DNA of 12,251 nt from an uncultured Collinsella sp. (GCA_900552145.1 URYW01000052.1:1-12251), one strand, 5' to 3'; counted from the stretch's first letter, positions 1-6,163 are shown. Notes: generated from the letters alone by a model not told the origin. Translations and numbers: made by a program.

Positions 1-163
1 GCGCGGAGGCATGCGCGCGGCGGTAGATGCCCGTGCGGAACACCTGCGGCGTCTGCGCGTTCCAGAACACGCTGCGGTCGGGCGTGCCGACGATGACGCC
101 GTCCTCGACGACCTTGAGCGTGTCGATGGCGGGATGCGCGACGACGGCGCCGTCGGCATCGAA
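1..163 (-). pseudogene. ispD: IspD (MEP cytidylyltransferase) C-terminal segment, N-terminus missing
   Basis: In the same frame as the GltB piece, the residues from about 266 onward read as IspD, 2-C-methyl-D-erythritol 4-phosphate cytidylyltransferase of the isoprenoid pathway. The diagnostic stretches are ADGAVVAHPAIDTLKVV, GTPDRSVFWNAQTPQVFR and YRRAHA, which correspond to the substrate-binding second half of the family. The CTP-binding N-terminal half, with its glycine-rich LAAG-type loop, is absent because GltB sequence takes its place. The C-terminus lies beyond position 1. A related cytidylyltransferase such as TarI is possible, but the DTLK and AQTPQVFR signatures fit IspD better. IspD is usually essential where the MEP pathway is used, so an intact copy should exist elsewhere if this join is real. 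Confidence 0.75.
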
Positions 164-955
164 GTTGCCCTTGAGGGTGTTGATCTCGCCGTTATGGATG
201 ATATAACGGTTGGGGTGCGCGCGTTCCCAGCTGGGCGTGGTGTTGGTGGAGTAGCGCGAGTGGACGAGCGCCACGGCCGTCTTGACGGCGGCGTCGTTGA
301 GATCGATGAAGAAGCGGCGCATCTGCGTGGCGACCAGCATACCCTTGTACACGATGGTGCGCGAGCTCATGGAGCACACATAGAAGATCTTGTCGCGCAG
401 GGCAAACTCAACGTCGGCCTTCTTCTCGATGGTGCGGCGGCACACGTACAGACGACGCTCGAAGGCATCGCCGGCGGGCGTGTCGTCCGGACGGCCCAGG
501 AAGGCCTGCAAGATGGTGGGCATGCAGGCGCGGGCCGTCTCGCCCAAATCGTGCGGGTCGACCGGCACCTCGCGCCAAAAAAGCAGCGGCACGCCGGCCT
601 CGGCGCAGCCCTCCTCAAACACGCGACGGGCATCCTCTACGCCCTTGTCGTCCTGCGGGAAGAACAGCATGGCCACGCCATAGTCGCCCTCTGCCGGCAG
701 AATCTGGCCGCACTTTTGAGCCTCTTTGCGGAAAAAGTGATGCGGAACCTGAAACAGGATGCCGGCGCCGTCGCCGGTGTTCTTCTCAAGTCCCGTGCCG
801 CCGCGGTGCTCCAAGTTGACCAGAATGGACAGCGCATCGTCCAGAATCTGGTGATGGCGCTCACCGTTGATATCGGCAAGCGCGCCGATGCCACACGCAT
901 CGTGATCGAATTCGGGGCGATAAAGGCCCTGCTGCTGAGCGGAATCTGCCTGCAT
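1..955 (-). CDS. gltB: Chimeric partial frame: glutamate synthase N-terminus joined in frame to IspD C-terminal part
   Basis: The frame starts at an ATG at 955 behind a GGGGAGG ribosome binding site and runs off the left edge (318 codons seen). Residues 1-264 match the class II glutaminase domain of the glutamate synthase large subunit. Cys21 lies in DACGIG after a short propeptide, which is normally removed to expose the catalytic Cys. It is followed by LEHRGGTG, GDGAGIL, YSTNTTPSWERAHP and HNGEINTLKGN. GltB would normally continue with the rest of this domain and the FMN/Fe-S synthase domain, about 1500 residues in all. Instead, from about residue 265 the sequence reads as IspD. Such a protein lacks the synthase half, so glutamate synthase activity from this locus is not expected. 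The GltB and IspD identities are secure from motifs. Whether the join is biological or an assembly error cannot be told from this sequence. Confidence 0.85.
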   Translation of the reverse strand, partial: MQADSAQQQGLYRPEFDHDACGIGALADINGERHHQILDDALSILVNLEHRGGTGLEKNTGDGAGILFQVPHHFFRKEAQKCGQILPAEGDYGVAMLFFPQDDKGVEDARRVFEEGCAEAGVPLLFWREVPVDPHDLGETARACMPTILQAFLGRPDDTPAGDAFERRLYVCRRTIEKKADVEFALRDKIFYVCSMSSRTIVYKGMLVATQMRRFFIDLNDAAVKTAVALVHSRYSTNTTPSWERAHPNRYIIHNGEINTLKGNFDADGAVVAHPAIDTLKVVEDGVIVGTPDRSVFWNAQTPQVFRTGIYRRAHASA

Positions 956-1068
956 CGCGATCCTCCCCTAAATATTAGACAATCAGTTGAATAGGCATAC
1001 TAGGAGCATCACCGGCCCGTTGTGTTTCCCGCCCGTTTCGAAACAATCGCGTAACGCACGCCCTACGA

Positions 1069-1122
1069 GTGGACACCGCCGACCTCAAGGACGACAACAA
1101 GGGCCCCAAGTTCGGCCTGTAA
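1069..1122 (+). pseudogene. Possible 3' tail of a lost protein-coding gene
   Basis: Seventeen codons ending in TAA read VDTADLKDDNKGPKFGL. All seventeen end in G or C, unlike the flanking sequence and unlike the same frame further upstream. This looks like the last codons of a well-adapted gene whose body is gone. In another frame immediately upstream the bases read RTPYE, so a one-base loss could have broken PYE-VDTADLK. I do not recognise the parent protein. A chance run cannot be excluded because the segment is short. Confidence 0.3.
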
Positions 1123-1134
1123 GCTCACCGCTTC

Positions 1135-1355
1135 AAACATCTCAATCTGTAACAGGAAGACCCAATTTTGGCGCCTAGATGTTACAGATTGAGATGTTTT
1201 CGAGAGACAGTTCCGAATGTCTCGATCTGTAACACGAAGGGCCGGTTTTTGCAGCTAACTGTTACAGATCGAGATTTTCCATAGGACCATTTCTTCCTGT
1301 CTCGATCTGTAACACCTAGGTCCAATTTCCATCCCTAGTTGTTACAGATCAAGAC
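1135..1355 (+). repeat. Array of three palindromic units with an exact 80-bp period (family A)
   Basis: Each unit is an inverted repeat with arms built on TCTGTAACA and TGTTACAGA around a loop of exactly 25 nt. Unit 1 has perfect 20-bp arms (1135-1154 and 1180-1199). Unit 2 has perfect 15-bp arms (1220-1234 and 1260-1274). Unit 3 has 16-bp arms with one mismatch (1299-1314 and 1340-1355). The unit centres are 1167, 1247 and 1327. The loops are not random: CC at loop positions 8-9, TTT at 12-14 and CTA or TA near 22-23 recur, so all copies point the same way. Units 1 and 2 show a compensatory pair change (CAATC/GATTG versus CGATC/GATCG). No transposase is nearby. Confidence 0.85.
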
Positions 1356-1492
1356 ATTTCGGCAACTCCTTTCCCCATCCTATTCAAATACAACATTTTT
1401 GTTAGTCTCGGTTAACCTTTAAGCCTAAAACGGGTACCCTTTACGGCGTCAAACAAACGGCACGCGCGCCGTGCCAGATCAAGGAGGCCCCC

Positions 1493-2266
1493 ATGGCACG
1501 CCAGAAAGACCAACAGACGATGCAACTTGTCCTTATCCGTCACGGAGAATCCGAGTGGAACAAACTCAACCTGTTCACCGGCTGGACCGATGTTGAGCTC
1601 ACCGACACGGGCCGCGAAGAAGCCGCCGCAGGCGGTCGAGCCCTCAAAGAAGCCGGTTTCGACTTTGACGTCTGCTACACCTCGCGCCTCAAGCGGGCAA
1701 TCCATACCCTCAACATCGTGCTCGCCCAGATGGACCGCGAATGGCTGCCCGTCATCAAGTCCTGGAAGCTCAACGAGCGCCACTACGGCGCGCTGCAGGG
1801 TCTCAACAAGGCCGATGCCGCGGCGGAGCACGGCGACGAGCAGGTACTCATCTGGCGCCGTTCCTTCGATGTCTGCCCGCCGGCGCTCGAGCCGGGCGAC
1901 GAGCGCGACCCCCACACCCAGGAGCAATACCGCGATGTCGCGCCCGATCAGCTGCCCTACACCGAGTGCCTCAAGGACACCATCGCCCGCGCCTGGCCCT
2001 ACTTTGAGGACGAGATTCGCCCGCAGATGCTCGCCGGCAAGCGCGTGCTCATCGCCGCGCACGGTAACTCTCTGCGCTCGCTCGTCATGAAGTTTGAGCA
2101 CCTCACGCCCGAGGAGATCGTCAAGGTCAACATCCCCACCGGCGTGCCGCTCGTCTACACCTTCGATGCCGAGTTCAACGTCCTCGATAAGCGCTACATC
2201 GGCGACCCGGCAACCATCGCCGCCAAGATCGACGCCGTGGCCAATCAGGGCAAGGCGCACAAGTAG
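1493..2266 (+). CDS. gpmA: 2,3-bisphosphoglycerate-dependent phosphoglycerate mutase
   Basis: This cytosolic glycolytic enzyme interconverts 3- and 2-phosphoglycerate through a phosphohistidine. The 257-residue product shows LIRHGESEWN with the phosphorylated His17, TSRLKRAIHT, the LNERHYGALQGLNK block with the likely acid Glu95, and the second catalytic histidine His190 in AAHGNSLR. The length fits the cofactor-dependent family (about 230-250 residues). The start at 1493 is chosen because AAGGAGG lies seven bases upstream. A second ATG at 1520 lacks such a site, though the extra nine residues (MARQKDQQT) precede the conserved domain. A short hairpin and a GGTTAACC palindrome lie in the leader. 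mntH follows on the same strand after 75 bp without an obvious terminator, so co-transcription is possible. Confidence 0.96.
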   Translation: MARQKDQQTMQLVLIRHGESEWNKLNLFTGWTDVELTDTGREEAAAGGRALKEAGFDFDVCYTSRLKRAIHTLNIVLAQMDREWLPVIKSWKLNERHYGALQGLNKADAAAEHGDEQVLIWRRSFDVCPPALEPGDERDPHTQEQYRDVAPDQLPYTECLKDTIARAWPYFEDEIRPQMLAGKRVLIAAHGNSLRSLVMKFEHLTPEEIVKVNIPTGVPLVYTFDAEFNVLDKRYIGDPATIAAKIDAVANQGKAHK

Positions 2267-2341
2267 CCCCAACCTAAATCCGACGCGTGGCGCCGCACGA
2301 CCCAGATGCGACGTCACGCCGCCCATACGCAGGAGCGCACC

Positions 2342-3598
2342 ATGCTCAACCATCTCAAACAACACTTTGGCTCCCGGCGCACCGGTGGCCACGGAGGACT
2401 CGACATCGCACGGCATATCGGCCCCGGGCTGCTCGTGACCGTCGGCTTTATCGATCCGGGCAACTGGGCCTCCAACATGGCCGCCGGCTCGCAGTTTGGC
2501 TACGCGCTGCTGTGGATCGTCACGCTGTCCACGATCATGCTGATCGTCTTGCAGCACAACGCAGCGCACCTGGGCATCGCCACGGGCGCCTGCCTTGCCG
2601 AGGCCACGACCCGCTTTCTCCCCCGCTTCGTTGGGCGCACGGTGCTCGCCAGTGCCTATCTCGCGACCATCGCCACCGCCATGGCCGAAGTCCTGGGTGG
2701 CGCGATTGCCCTTCAAATGCTCTTTGGGCTGCCCGTGCGCGCGGGCTGCGTCATCGTGGCGGCAGTATCGATGGCGATGCTCATGACGAGCTCCTACAAG
2801 CGCGCCGAGCGATGGATCATCGCCTTCGTAGGCGTGGTAGGACTCTCGTTTTTGGCTGAGCTCACGCTGGTCAAGGTCGACTGGCCGCAGGCCGCCGCAA
2901 GCTGGATCACACCCAGTATGCCCACCGGCTCGGCCGCGATTATCGTAAGTGTCCTAGGCGCGGTCGTTATGCCCCACAACCTCTTCCTGCACTCCGAAGT
3001 CATCCAATCCATGCACTTCGAAGGCCAAGGTGAGCAGGTTATCGAAGAACGCCTGCGCTACGAGCTCTTCGACACGCTCTTTTCGATGGGCGTGGGCTGG
3101 GCAATCAACTCGGCCATGGTCATCCTGGCCGCAACGACCTTCTTTGCGCACGGCATGGTCGTAGACGACCTCGCCGTCGCAGCGGCCACGCTCTCCCCCA
3201 TTCTGGGCCCGGCAAGCTCGACCATCTTTGCCGTGGCGCTGCTATTTGCGGGGCTCTCGAGTAGTGTGACGGCGGGCATGGCGGCGGGCACCATCACCGC
3301 GGGCATGTTCGACGAGGAATACGACATCCACGACCGACATTCCTCGATCGGGGTGGCGGCCTGTTTCGTCGGCGCAGTGGCGGCGTGCCTGGTCGTCCCG
3401 AATCCTTTTGAGGGTCTCATTTGGAGTCAGGCGCTGCTGTCGCTTCAGCTGCCGATTACGGTCTTTGTGCTCATACGGCTCACCAGCTCAGCCCGCGTTA
3501 TGGGCAAATACGCCAACTCGCGCCCGCTCAACGCGCTGCTCGTAGGGATCGGCGTCATCGTGACGATTCTCGACATCGTGCTGCTAACGGGGATGTAA
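2342..3598 (+). CDS. mntH: Nramp-family divalent metal (Mn/Fe) importer
   Basis: This is an integral membrane protein expected to import Mn2+ or Fe2+ driven by protons. It has 418 residues and about eleven hydrophobic segments. The two Nramp signature helices are present: DPGN at residues 38-41 (helix 1) and MPHN at residues 210-213 (helix 6, in GAVVMPHNLFLHSEV). The Asp, Asn and Met are the known metal ligands of the family. The start at 2342 has AGGAG six bases upstream. An ATG at 2306 would add twelve residues but lacks a ribosome binding site. It lies 75 bp after gpmA. I see no metalloregulator box or riboswitch in that gap, so regulation is unclear. Manganese versus iron preference cannot be read from sequence alone. 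Confidence 0.93.
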   Translation: MLNHLKQHFGSRRTGGHGGLDIARHIGPGLLVTVGFIDPGNWASNMAAGSQFGYALLWIVTLSTIMLIVLQHNAAHLGIATGACLAEATTRFLPRFVGRTVLASAYLATIATAMAEVLGGAIALQMLFGLPVRAGCVIVAAVSMAMLMTSSYKRAERWIIAFVGVVGLSFLAELTLVKVDWPQAAASWITPSMPTGSAAIIVSVLGAVVMPHNLFLHSEVIQSMHFEGQGEQVIEERLRYELFDTLFSMGVGWAINSAMVILAATTFFAHGMVVDDLAVAAATLSPILGPASSTIFAVALLFAGLSSSVTAGMAAGTITAGMFDEEYDIHDRHSSIGVAACFVGAVAACLVVPNPFEGLIWSQALLSLQLPITVFVLIRLTSSARVMGKYANSRPLNALLVGIGVIVTILDIVLLTGM

Positions 3599-3627
3599 TT
3601 GGGATGGCGTGACTGTCCAGATATAAC

Positions 3628-3678
3628 GTCTTAATCTGTAACACGTGAGACCGTTTTAAACCGTCAGATAAATCAAAA
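3628..3678 (+). repeat. Decayed single copy of palindromic family A
   Basis: Starting 29 bp after mntH, GTCTTAATCTGTAACA (3628-3643) matches the left arm of the array at 1135-1355. A 25-nt loop follows with the same CC (3651-3652) and TTT (3655-3657) positions. The right arm is degraded: TAAATCAAAA stands where TGTTACAGATCAAGA is expected, as if about five bases were lost. The orientation is the same as in the three array copies. The copy abuts the rubredoxin terminator, whose T-tract (on the minus strand) comes from the degraded right arm. Confidence 0.6.
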
Positions 3679-3710
3679 GGGTCCCGGCCGAGAATTCGAC
3701 CGGGACCCTT
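3671..3710 (-). terminator. Rho-independent terminator after the rubredoxin gene
   Basis: The 11-bp arms AAGGGTCCCGG and CCGGGACCCTT (3677-3687 and 3700-3710) extend inward through a G-U type pair and CGA. On the minus strand the hairpin is followed by TTTTGATTTA. It lies 40 bp after the rubredoxin stop codon. On the plus strand there is no T-tract, so it does not clearly serve mntH. Confidence 0.85.
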
Positions 3711-3749
3711 GGACAGAGCTATGTTCGGCTTTCGCCGTGTGCCTGCGAG

Positions 3750-3893
3750 TTACTCCTCGACGAGCTCAAACTGATCGGGACCGACGCCGCACACCGGGCA
3801 CACGTAGTCCTCGGGCAGCTCGGGCGTGTCGACCTCAACCTCGTAACCGCAAACGGTGCACACAAACTTATACGTCTTCTTCTCCTCAGCCAT
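3750..3893 (-). CDS. Rubredoxin
   Basis: This 47-residue one-iron electron carrier has the two cysteine pairs that bind Fe: VCTVCGYE (Cys12, Cys15) and VCPVCGVGPDQFE (Cys32, Cys35). It lacks some of the loop between the pairs seen in rubredoxins of about 52 residues, as in the short rubredoxin domains of rubrerythrin and Hrb-type proteins. The start at 3893 follows an AGGAGA site. It has its own promoter (3937-3964) and terminator (3671-3710), so it can be expressed alone. The gene just upstream on the same strand encodes a flavin reductase-like protein, its probable electron donor. Confidence 0.95.
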   Translation of the reverse strand: MAEEKKTYKFVCTVCGYEVEVDTPELPEDYVCPVCGVGPDQFELVEE

Positions 3894-3936
3894 GATGTTC
3901 TCCTCTCGAACGTGACTGCTGGTGTACTTACTTATT

Positions 3937-3964
3937 AGTATATATTCTCAATAACATAATGCAA
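3937..3964 (-). promoter_or_regulatory. Promoter of the rubredoxin gene
   Basis: On the minus strand there is a -35 box TTGCAT (3959-3964), a 16-bp spacer, and a -10 box TATACT (3937-3942), in an AT-rich stretch that stands out in this GC-rich window. The predicted start of transcription near 3930 gives a leader of about 37 bases. The region around the -10 (TTATTGAGAATATA) is AT-rich enough to hide an iron-regulator site, but I cannot assign one. Confidence 0.65.
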
Positions 3965-3981
3965 GTATTTTTAGAACATTT

Positions 3982-4485
3982 CTAGCCTTGATACGACGAG
4001 GCTTTGGGCGGCGTCTTGCCCTTTAGCACCTTGTGATAGTAGTCGTACGTCAGCGGCGTCTCGTCGCTCAGGCGCTCGGCATCCTCGACCTCGCCAATAA
4101 ACAGCAGATGCGTGCCCACATCCACAGTGTCGATCAAACGGCAGCTAAACAGGGCCGCCGCGTGCTCGGGCACATAGGGCATGCCCAGAGCCGTCTCGCG
4201 GGTCTCGTATTTGGCAAACTTGTCATAATCGCTGCTGGTGCGGAACCCAAAGTTACCGATATAGAGCATGTCGGCGGTCTGATCGATCACGGTCAGCGCG
4301 AACGCTTTGGCCGATGCGATGACGCCCGAGGTGACATTGTCCTTGTTCACGGCAACCGAAATACGCGGCGGCATGGACGTCACCTGCACCGCAGTGTTGA
4401 TGACGCAGCCGGCGCGCAGCCCGTCTGCCGCGGCGCTCACCACGTACAGGCCACTCGGCATGGTAAAGAACGCAGTTTTGTCCAT
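3982..4485 (-). CDS. Flavin reductase-like FMN-binding protein, Hrb N-terminal type
   Basis: The 167-residue product belongs to the flavin reductase-like (split-barrel FMN) family. It carries MPSGLYVVSAA at the start, NTAVQVTSMPPRISVAVNK at residues 29-47, and a C-terminal YYHKVLKGKTPPKASSY. The start and this end are typical of the flavoprotein half of high-molecular-weight rubredoxin (Hrb), where the same tail links directly to a rubredoxin domain. Here the protein stops and rubredoxin is encoded 88 bp downstream. The expected role is NAD(P)H-linked electron delivery to rubredoxin and on to an O2-, NO- or peroxide-reducing protein; this is inferred from Hrb/FprA systems. The start at 4485 is chosen for its GGGGAG site. 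A longer reading from 4647 would run through the upstream terminator hairpin. The gene also lies close behind the smpB terminator. Confidence 0.88.
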   Translation of the reverse strand: MDKTAFFTMPSGLYVVSAAADGLRAGCVINTAVQVTSMPPRISVAVNKDNVTSGVIASAKAFALTVIDQTADMLYIGNFGFRTSSDYDKFAKYETRETALGMPYVPEHAAALFSCRLIDTVDVGTHLLFIGEVEDAERLSDETPLTYDYYHKVLKGKTPPKASSYQG

Positions 4486-4536
4486 AACGATCACTCCCCT
4501 AGCTCGGGTTGGAACCTCATGAATGTATGTACCCAC

Positions 4537-4570
4537 AAAAAAGGCGGCACCCATAACGGACGCCGCCTTT
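4537..4570 (-). terminator. Rho-independent terminator of the TPR-smpB operon
   Basis: The arms AAAGGCGGC (4540-4548) and GCCGCCTTT (4562-4570) enclose a 13-nt loop. On the minus strand the hairpin is followed by six T. It lies about 120 bp after the smpB stop and just upstream of the flavin reductase gene, separating the two transcription units. Confidence 0.88.
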
Positions 4571-4612
4571 GAGACATATGTGTCAGAACAGTAAGAAAGA
4601 TAAGACGCCCGC

Positions 4613-4679
4613 AGTTGCGGTGAAATAGGGACTGAATAGCCCCTCAAACAGGCAAAACAGTCCGTATCTCACCGCAACT
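4613..4679. repeat. Long inverted repeat with 22-bp arms, 23-nt loop
   Basis: The arms at 4613-4634 and 4658-4679 are complementary except at two positions; the core is AGTTGCGGTGA facing TCACCGCAACT. The structure sits 12 bp after the smpB stop codon. No T-tract follows on either strand, and a separate standard terminator lies further on. It resembles the other palindromic units in size (67 bp) but shares no sequence with them. It could be a lone member of a third dispersed repeat family or an RNA-stabilising 3' hairpin. Confidence 0.75.
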
Positions 4680-4691
4680 TATATAGAGCGC

Positions 4692-5162
4692 CTACCGGTT
4701 GCGTTCCTTGAGGGCGCGGTCGATCTCGCGTTGGACATCACGCTTGGCCATGTCCTCGCGCTTGTCGTAGAGCTTCTTGCCGCGACCCAGACCCAGCAGC
4801 AGCTTTACGCGGCCATCGGTATTAAAGTAGAGCTCCAACGGAACCAGCGCATAACCACGGTTGCGAAGTTTGCCGTCAAGAAAGTCGATCTCCTTGCGGT
4901 GCAGCAGCAGACGACGCCGACGGTCAGGATCGCGATTCCACACGCCACCATGGCTATAAGGGTGGATATGCAGGCCGACGAGCCAGCACTCCCCGCCGCG
5001 GATAAGCGCGAAGGTATCGGTGATCTGGCAGGCGCGCTCGCGAATCGACTTGACCTCGGTGCCACTCAGCTCAATACCGCACTCAAACGTCTCATCGATA
5101 AAGTACTCGTGATGTGCCGAGCGATTCTTGGAAATGAGTTTGCGCTCGCGCTTACTGGGCAT
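4692..5162 (-). CDS. smpB: SsrA-binding protein SmpB (trans-translation)
   Basis: SmpB binds tmRNA (SsrA) and brings it to stalled ribosomes. The 156-residue product has the family core: ISKNRSAHHEYFIDETFECGIELSGTEVKSIR near the N-terminus, then HIHPYSHGGVWNRDPDRRRRLLLHRKEI, and a basic C-terminal tail (GKKLYDKREDMAKRDVQREIDRALKERNR) of the kind that enters the mRNA channel. The start at 5162 is chosen for AAGGAGG eight bases upstream and for the conserved MPSKRERKLISKN start. The first 11 bases overlap the end of the upstream TPR gene, which implies translational coupling. The ssrA gene itself is not in the neighbouring sequence. Confidence 0.96.
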   Translation of the reverse strand: MPSKRERKLISKNRSAHHEYFIDETFECGIELSGTEVKSIRERACQITDTFALIRGGECWLVGLHIHPYSHGGVWNRDPDRRRRLLLHRKEIDFLDGKLRNRGYALVPLELYFNTDGRVKLLLGLGRGKKLYDKREDMAKRDVQREIDRALKERNR

Positions 5163-6069
5163 CGCCGGCCTCCTTGGCGCCATCGGCGTTTGAGCCCGCA
5201 GCCTCGCGCTTTGCCTTGCGCTCGGCATTGAGCTCGGCATCGCTCTCGCGCACCAGTTTGATAATCGCCGCGCAGGCCTCCTCGCCCACCAAGTCGCGAG
5301 CACGTACCGTCAGGCGCGTCGCCTCCTGCTTGTCGCCGTCGCATGCAGCAACGGACGCGCACATAATCAGGCAGATGGCAATCTCGGCCGAAGGCGAGGT
5401 CGGCACGCCTTGCAGGGCCAGTTCACCCATCACGTGGTCGTCGCTCTCATCGGCGGCATCCGGATAGGTGGTATGGATCTTGTTGAGCAGGCGCGTCGTA
5501 TGCGCATCGTTGGGCGCCAGGCGCAGCGCCAGACGCGCGCAGCCCACGGCAGCCGAAACGTTCTCGGTCTCGGGCTCCAAGAAGTACTGACCTAGATTGG
5601 CGTAAGCGCGGGCGGCGCACTTGCCATCGCTTGCACGCTCCAGCACCGAGAACGAGAGCGATGCCCATTCCTGCTTGTCCTCGAGAGCGCGGAACAGCTC
5701 GGCCAGATCCAGGCGGTAGTTGCAGTTCATGGGGTCCCAGCGCACGGCCTGCATCAAGGCGTTGCGAGCACTCACATAATCCTGCTGGCGAATGTAGGCG
5801 AACGCAATGTCAGAGTACAGACGGTCAAACGGCACCTCGACCTGCACGAGCTCGCGCGGATCCTTCTCCACGCGGCGATAGGCCAAGCGCTCAAACTTGC
5901 TATCGAAGCTAAAGTATTGACGCTTCTCCTCCGTCTTGCACTCAGCGTCGATATACTCCTCGGCGAGCTCCACCAGACGCTCCAGCAGCGGCGTCGCCGT
6001 AGCCAGGTCGCCCTGCGCCAGAAAGTTCTCGGCAAACGTGATGTCTTGAAAGCTGATGGGCAGATCCAT
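5152..6069 (-). CDS. TPR-repeat protein of unknown role, upstream of smpB
   Basis: This 305-residue, probably cytosolic protein consists largely of helical repeats. Tetratricopeptide-like units are visible from about residue 80 to 215: FDRLYSDIAFAYIRQQDYVSARNALMQAVRWDP, NYRLDLAELFRALEDKQEWASLSFSVLERA, and AYANLGQYFLEPETENVSAAVGCARLALRLAPND. The C-terminus (after about 285) is an Ala/Lys/Glu-rich tail. There is no signal peptide or clear membrane segment. The start at 6069 follows GAGGAG; an in-frame start at 6096 has no such site. It overlaps smpB by 11 bases, so the two are coupled. Such repeats usually bind partner proteins, and a role near translation or the ribosome is only a guess from context. 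Confidence 0.8.
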   Translation of the reverse strand: MDLPISFQDITFAENFLAQGDLATATPLLERLVELAEEYIDAECKTEEKRQYFSFDSKFERLAYRRVEKDPRELVQVEVPFDRLYSDIAFAYIRQQDYVSARNALMQAVRWDPMNCNYRLDLAELFRALEDKQEWASLSFSVLERASDGKCAARAYANLGQYFLEPETENVSAAVGCARLALRLAPNDAHTTRLLNKIHTTYPDAADESDDHVMGELALQGVPTSPSAEIAICLIMCASVAACDGDKQEATRLTVRARDLVGEEACAAIIKLVRESDAELNAERKAKREAAGSNADGAKEAGDAQ

Positions 6070-6125
6070 GGCTACTCCTCGATCTGAGCGAAACACGGCA
6101 GGCGCCGTATATACGGTTAATACAC

Positions 6126-6153
6126 AAAACCCGGGTCTCTTACGAGGCCCGGG
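6126..6153 (-). terminator. Terminator after the tRNA genes
   Basis: On the minus strand CCCGGG-C-CTC, a GTAA loop and GAG-A-CCCGGG form a stem with one mismatch, followed by TTTTGTG. It starts 11 bp after the encoded CCA of tRNA-Glu and ends the tRNA transcription unit ahead of the TPR gene. Confidence 0.85.
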
Positions 6154-6163
6154 CGTTCAATTT

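Larger units (their letters stand above)
956..1492. other. Gene-free region between the gltB fragment and gpmA
   Basis: This 537-bp stretch holds no intact gene that I can support. From left to right it contains: the short upstream region of the gltB fragment, with an AT-rich TAATAT (minus strand) but no convincing -35 box; a 17-codon protein-like tail ending in TAA at 1120-1122; three palindromic repeat units (1135-1355); and the gpmA leader. The leader includes the perfect palindrome GGTTAACC (1410-1417), a weak promoter-like pair TTAACC/TACCCT (1412-1417 and 1435-1440, 17 bp apart), and a small 6-bp-stem hairpin GGCACG-loop-CGTGCC at 1459-1475 just before the ribosome binding site. Confidence 0.7.

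Noticed and set aside
11..994. Long plus-strand open frame of 327 codons
   Set aside because: It is antisense to the clear GltB-IspD frame, with no ribosome binding site and a composition typical of a GC-rich shadow frame.
987..1178. 63-codon plus-strand frame
   Set aside because: It runs into the first palindrome, has no ribosome binding site or protein-like pattern, and its bases overlap a better protein-like tail in another frame.
1135..1355. CRISPR array
   Set aside because: The repeated part is a long palindrome with a conserved loop, the linkers are themselves similar, there are only three copies, and no cas genes are present.
1135..1355. Tandem transcription terminators
   Set aside because: The stems are AT-balanced with 25-nt loops and lack consistent T-tracts, and there is no intact upstream gene pointing into them.
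1412..2716. 434-codon minus-strand frame
   Set aside because: It is antisense to gpmA and mntH, both of which have strong family motifs.
3982..4647. Longer 221-residue form of the flavin reductase
   Set aside because: The extra N-terminus would be translated through the smpB terminator and part of the inverted repeat. ATG at 4485 has a good ribosome binding site and matches the family start.
4573..4691. tmRNA (ssrA) next to smpB
   Set aside because: The gap is about 120 bp, far shorter than a tmRNA of about 350 nt. It has no tRNA-like ends and is filled by an inverted repeat.
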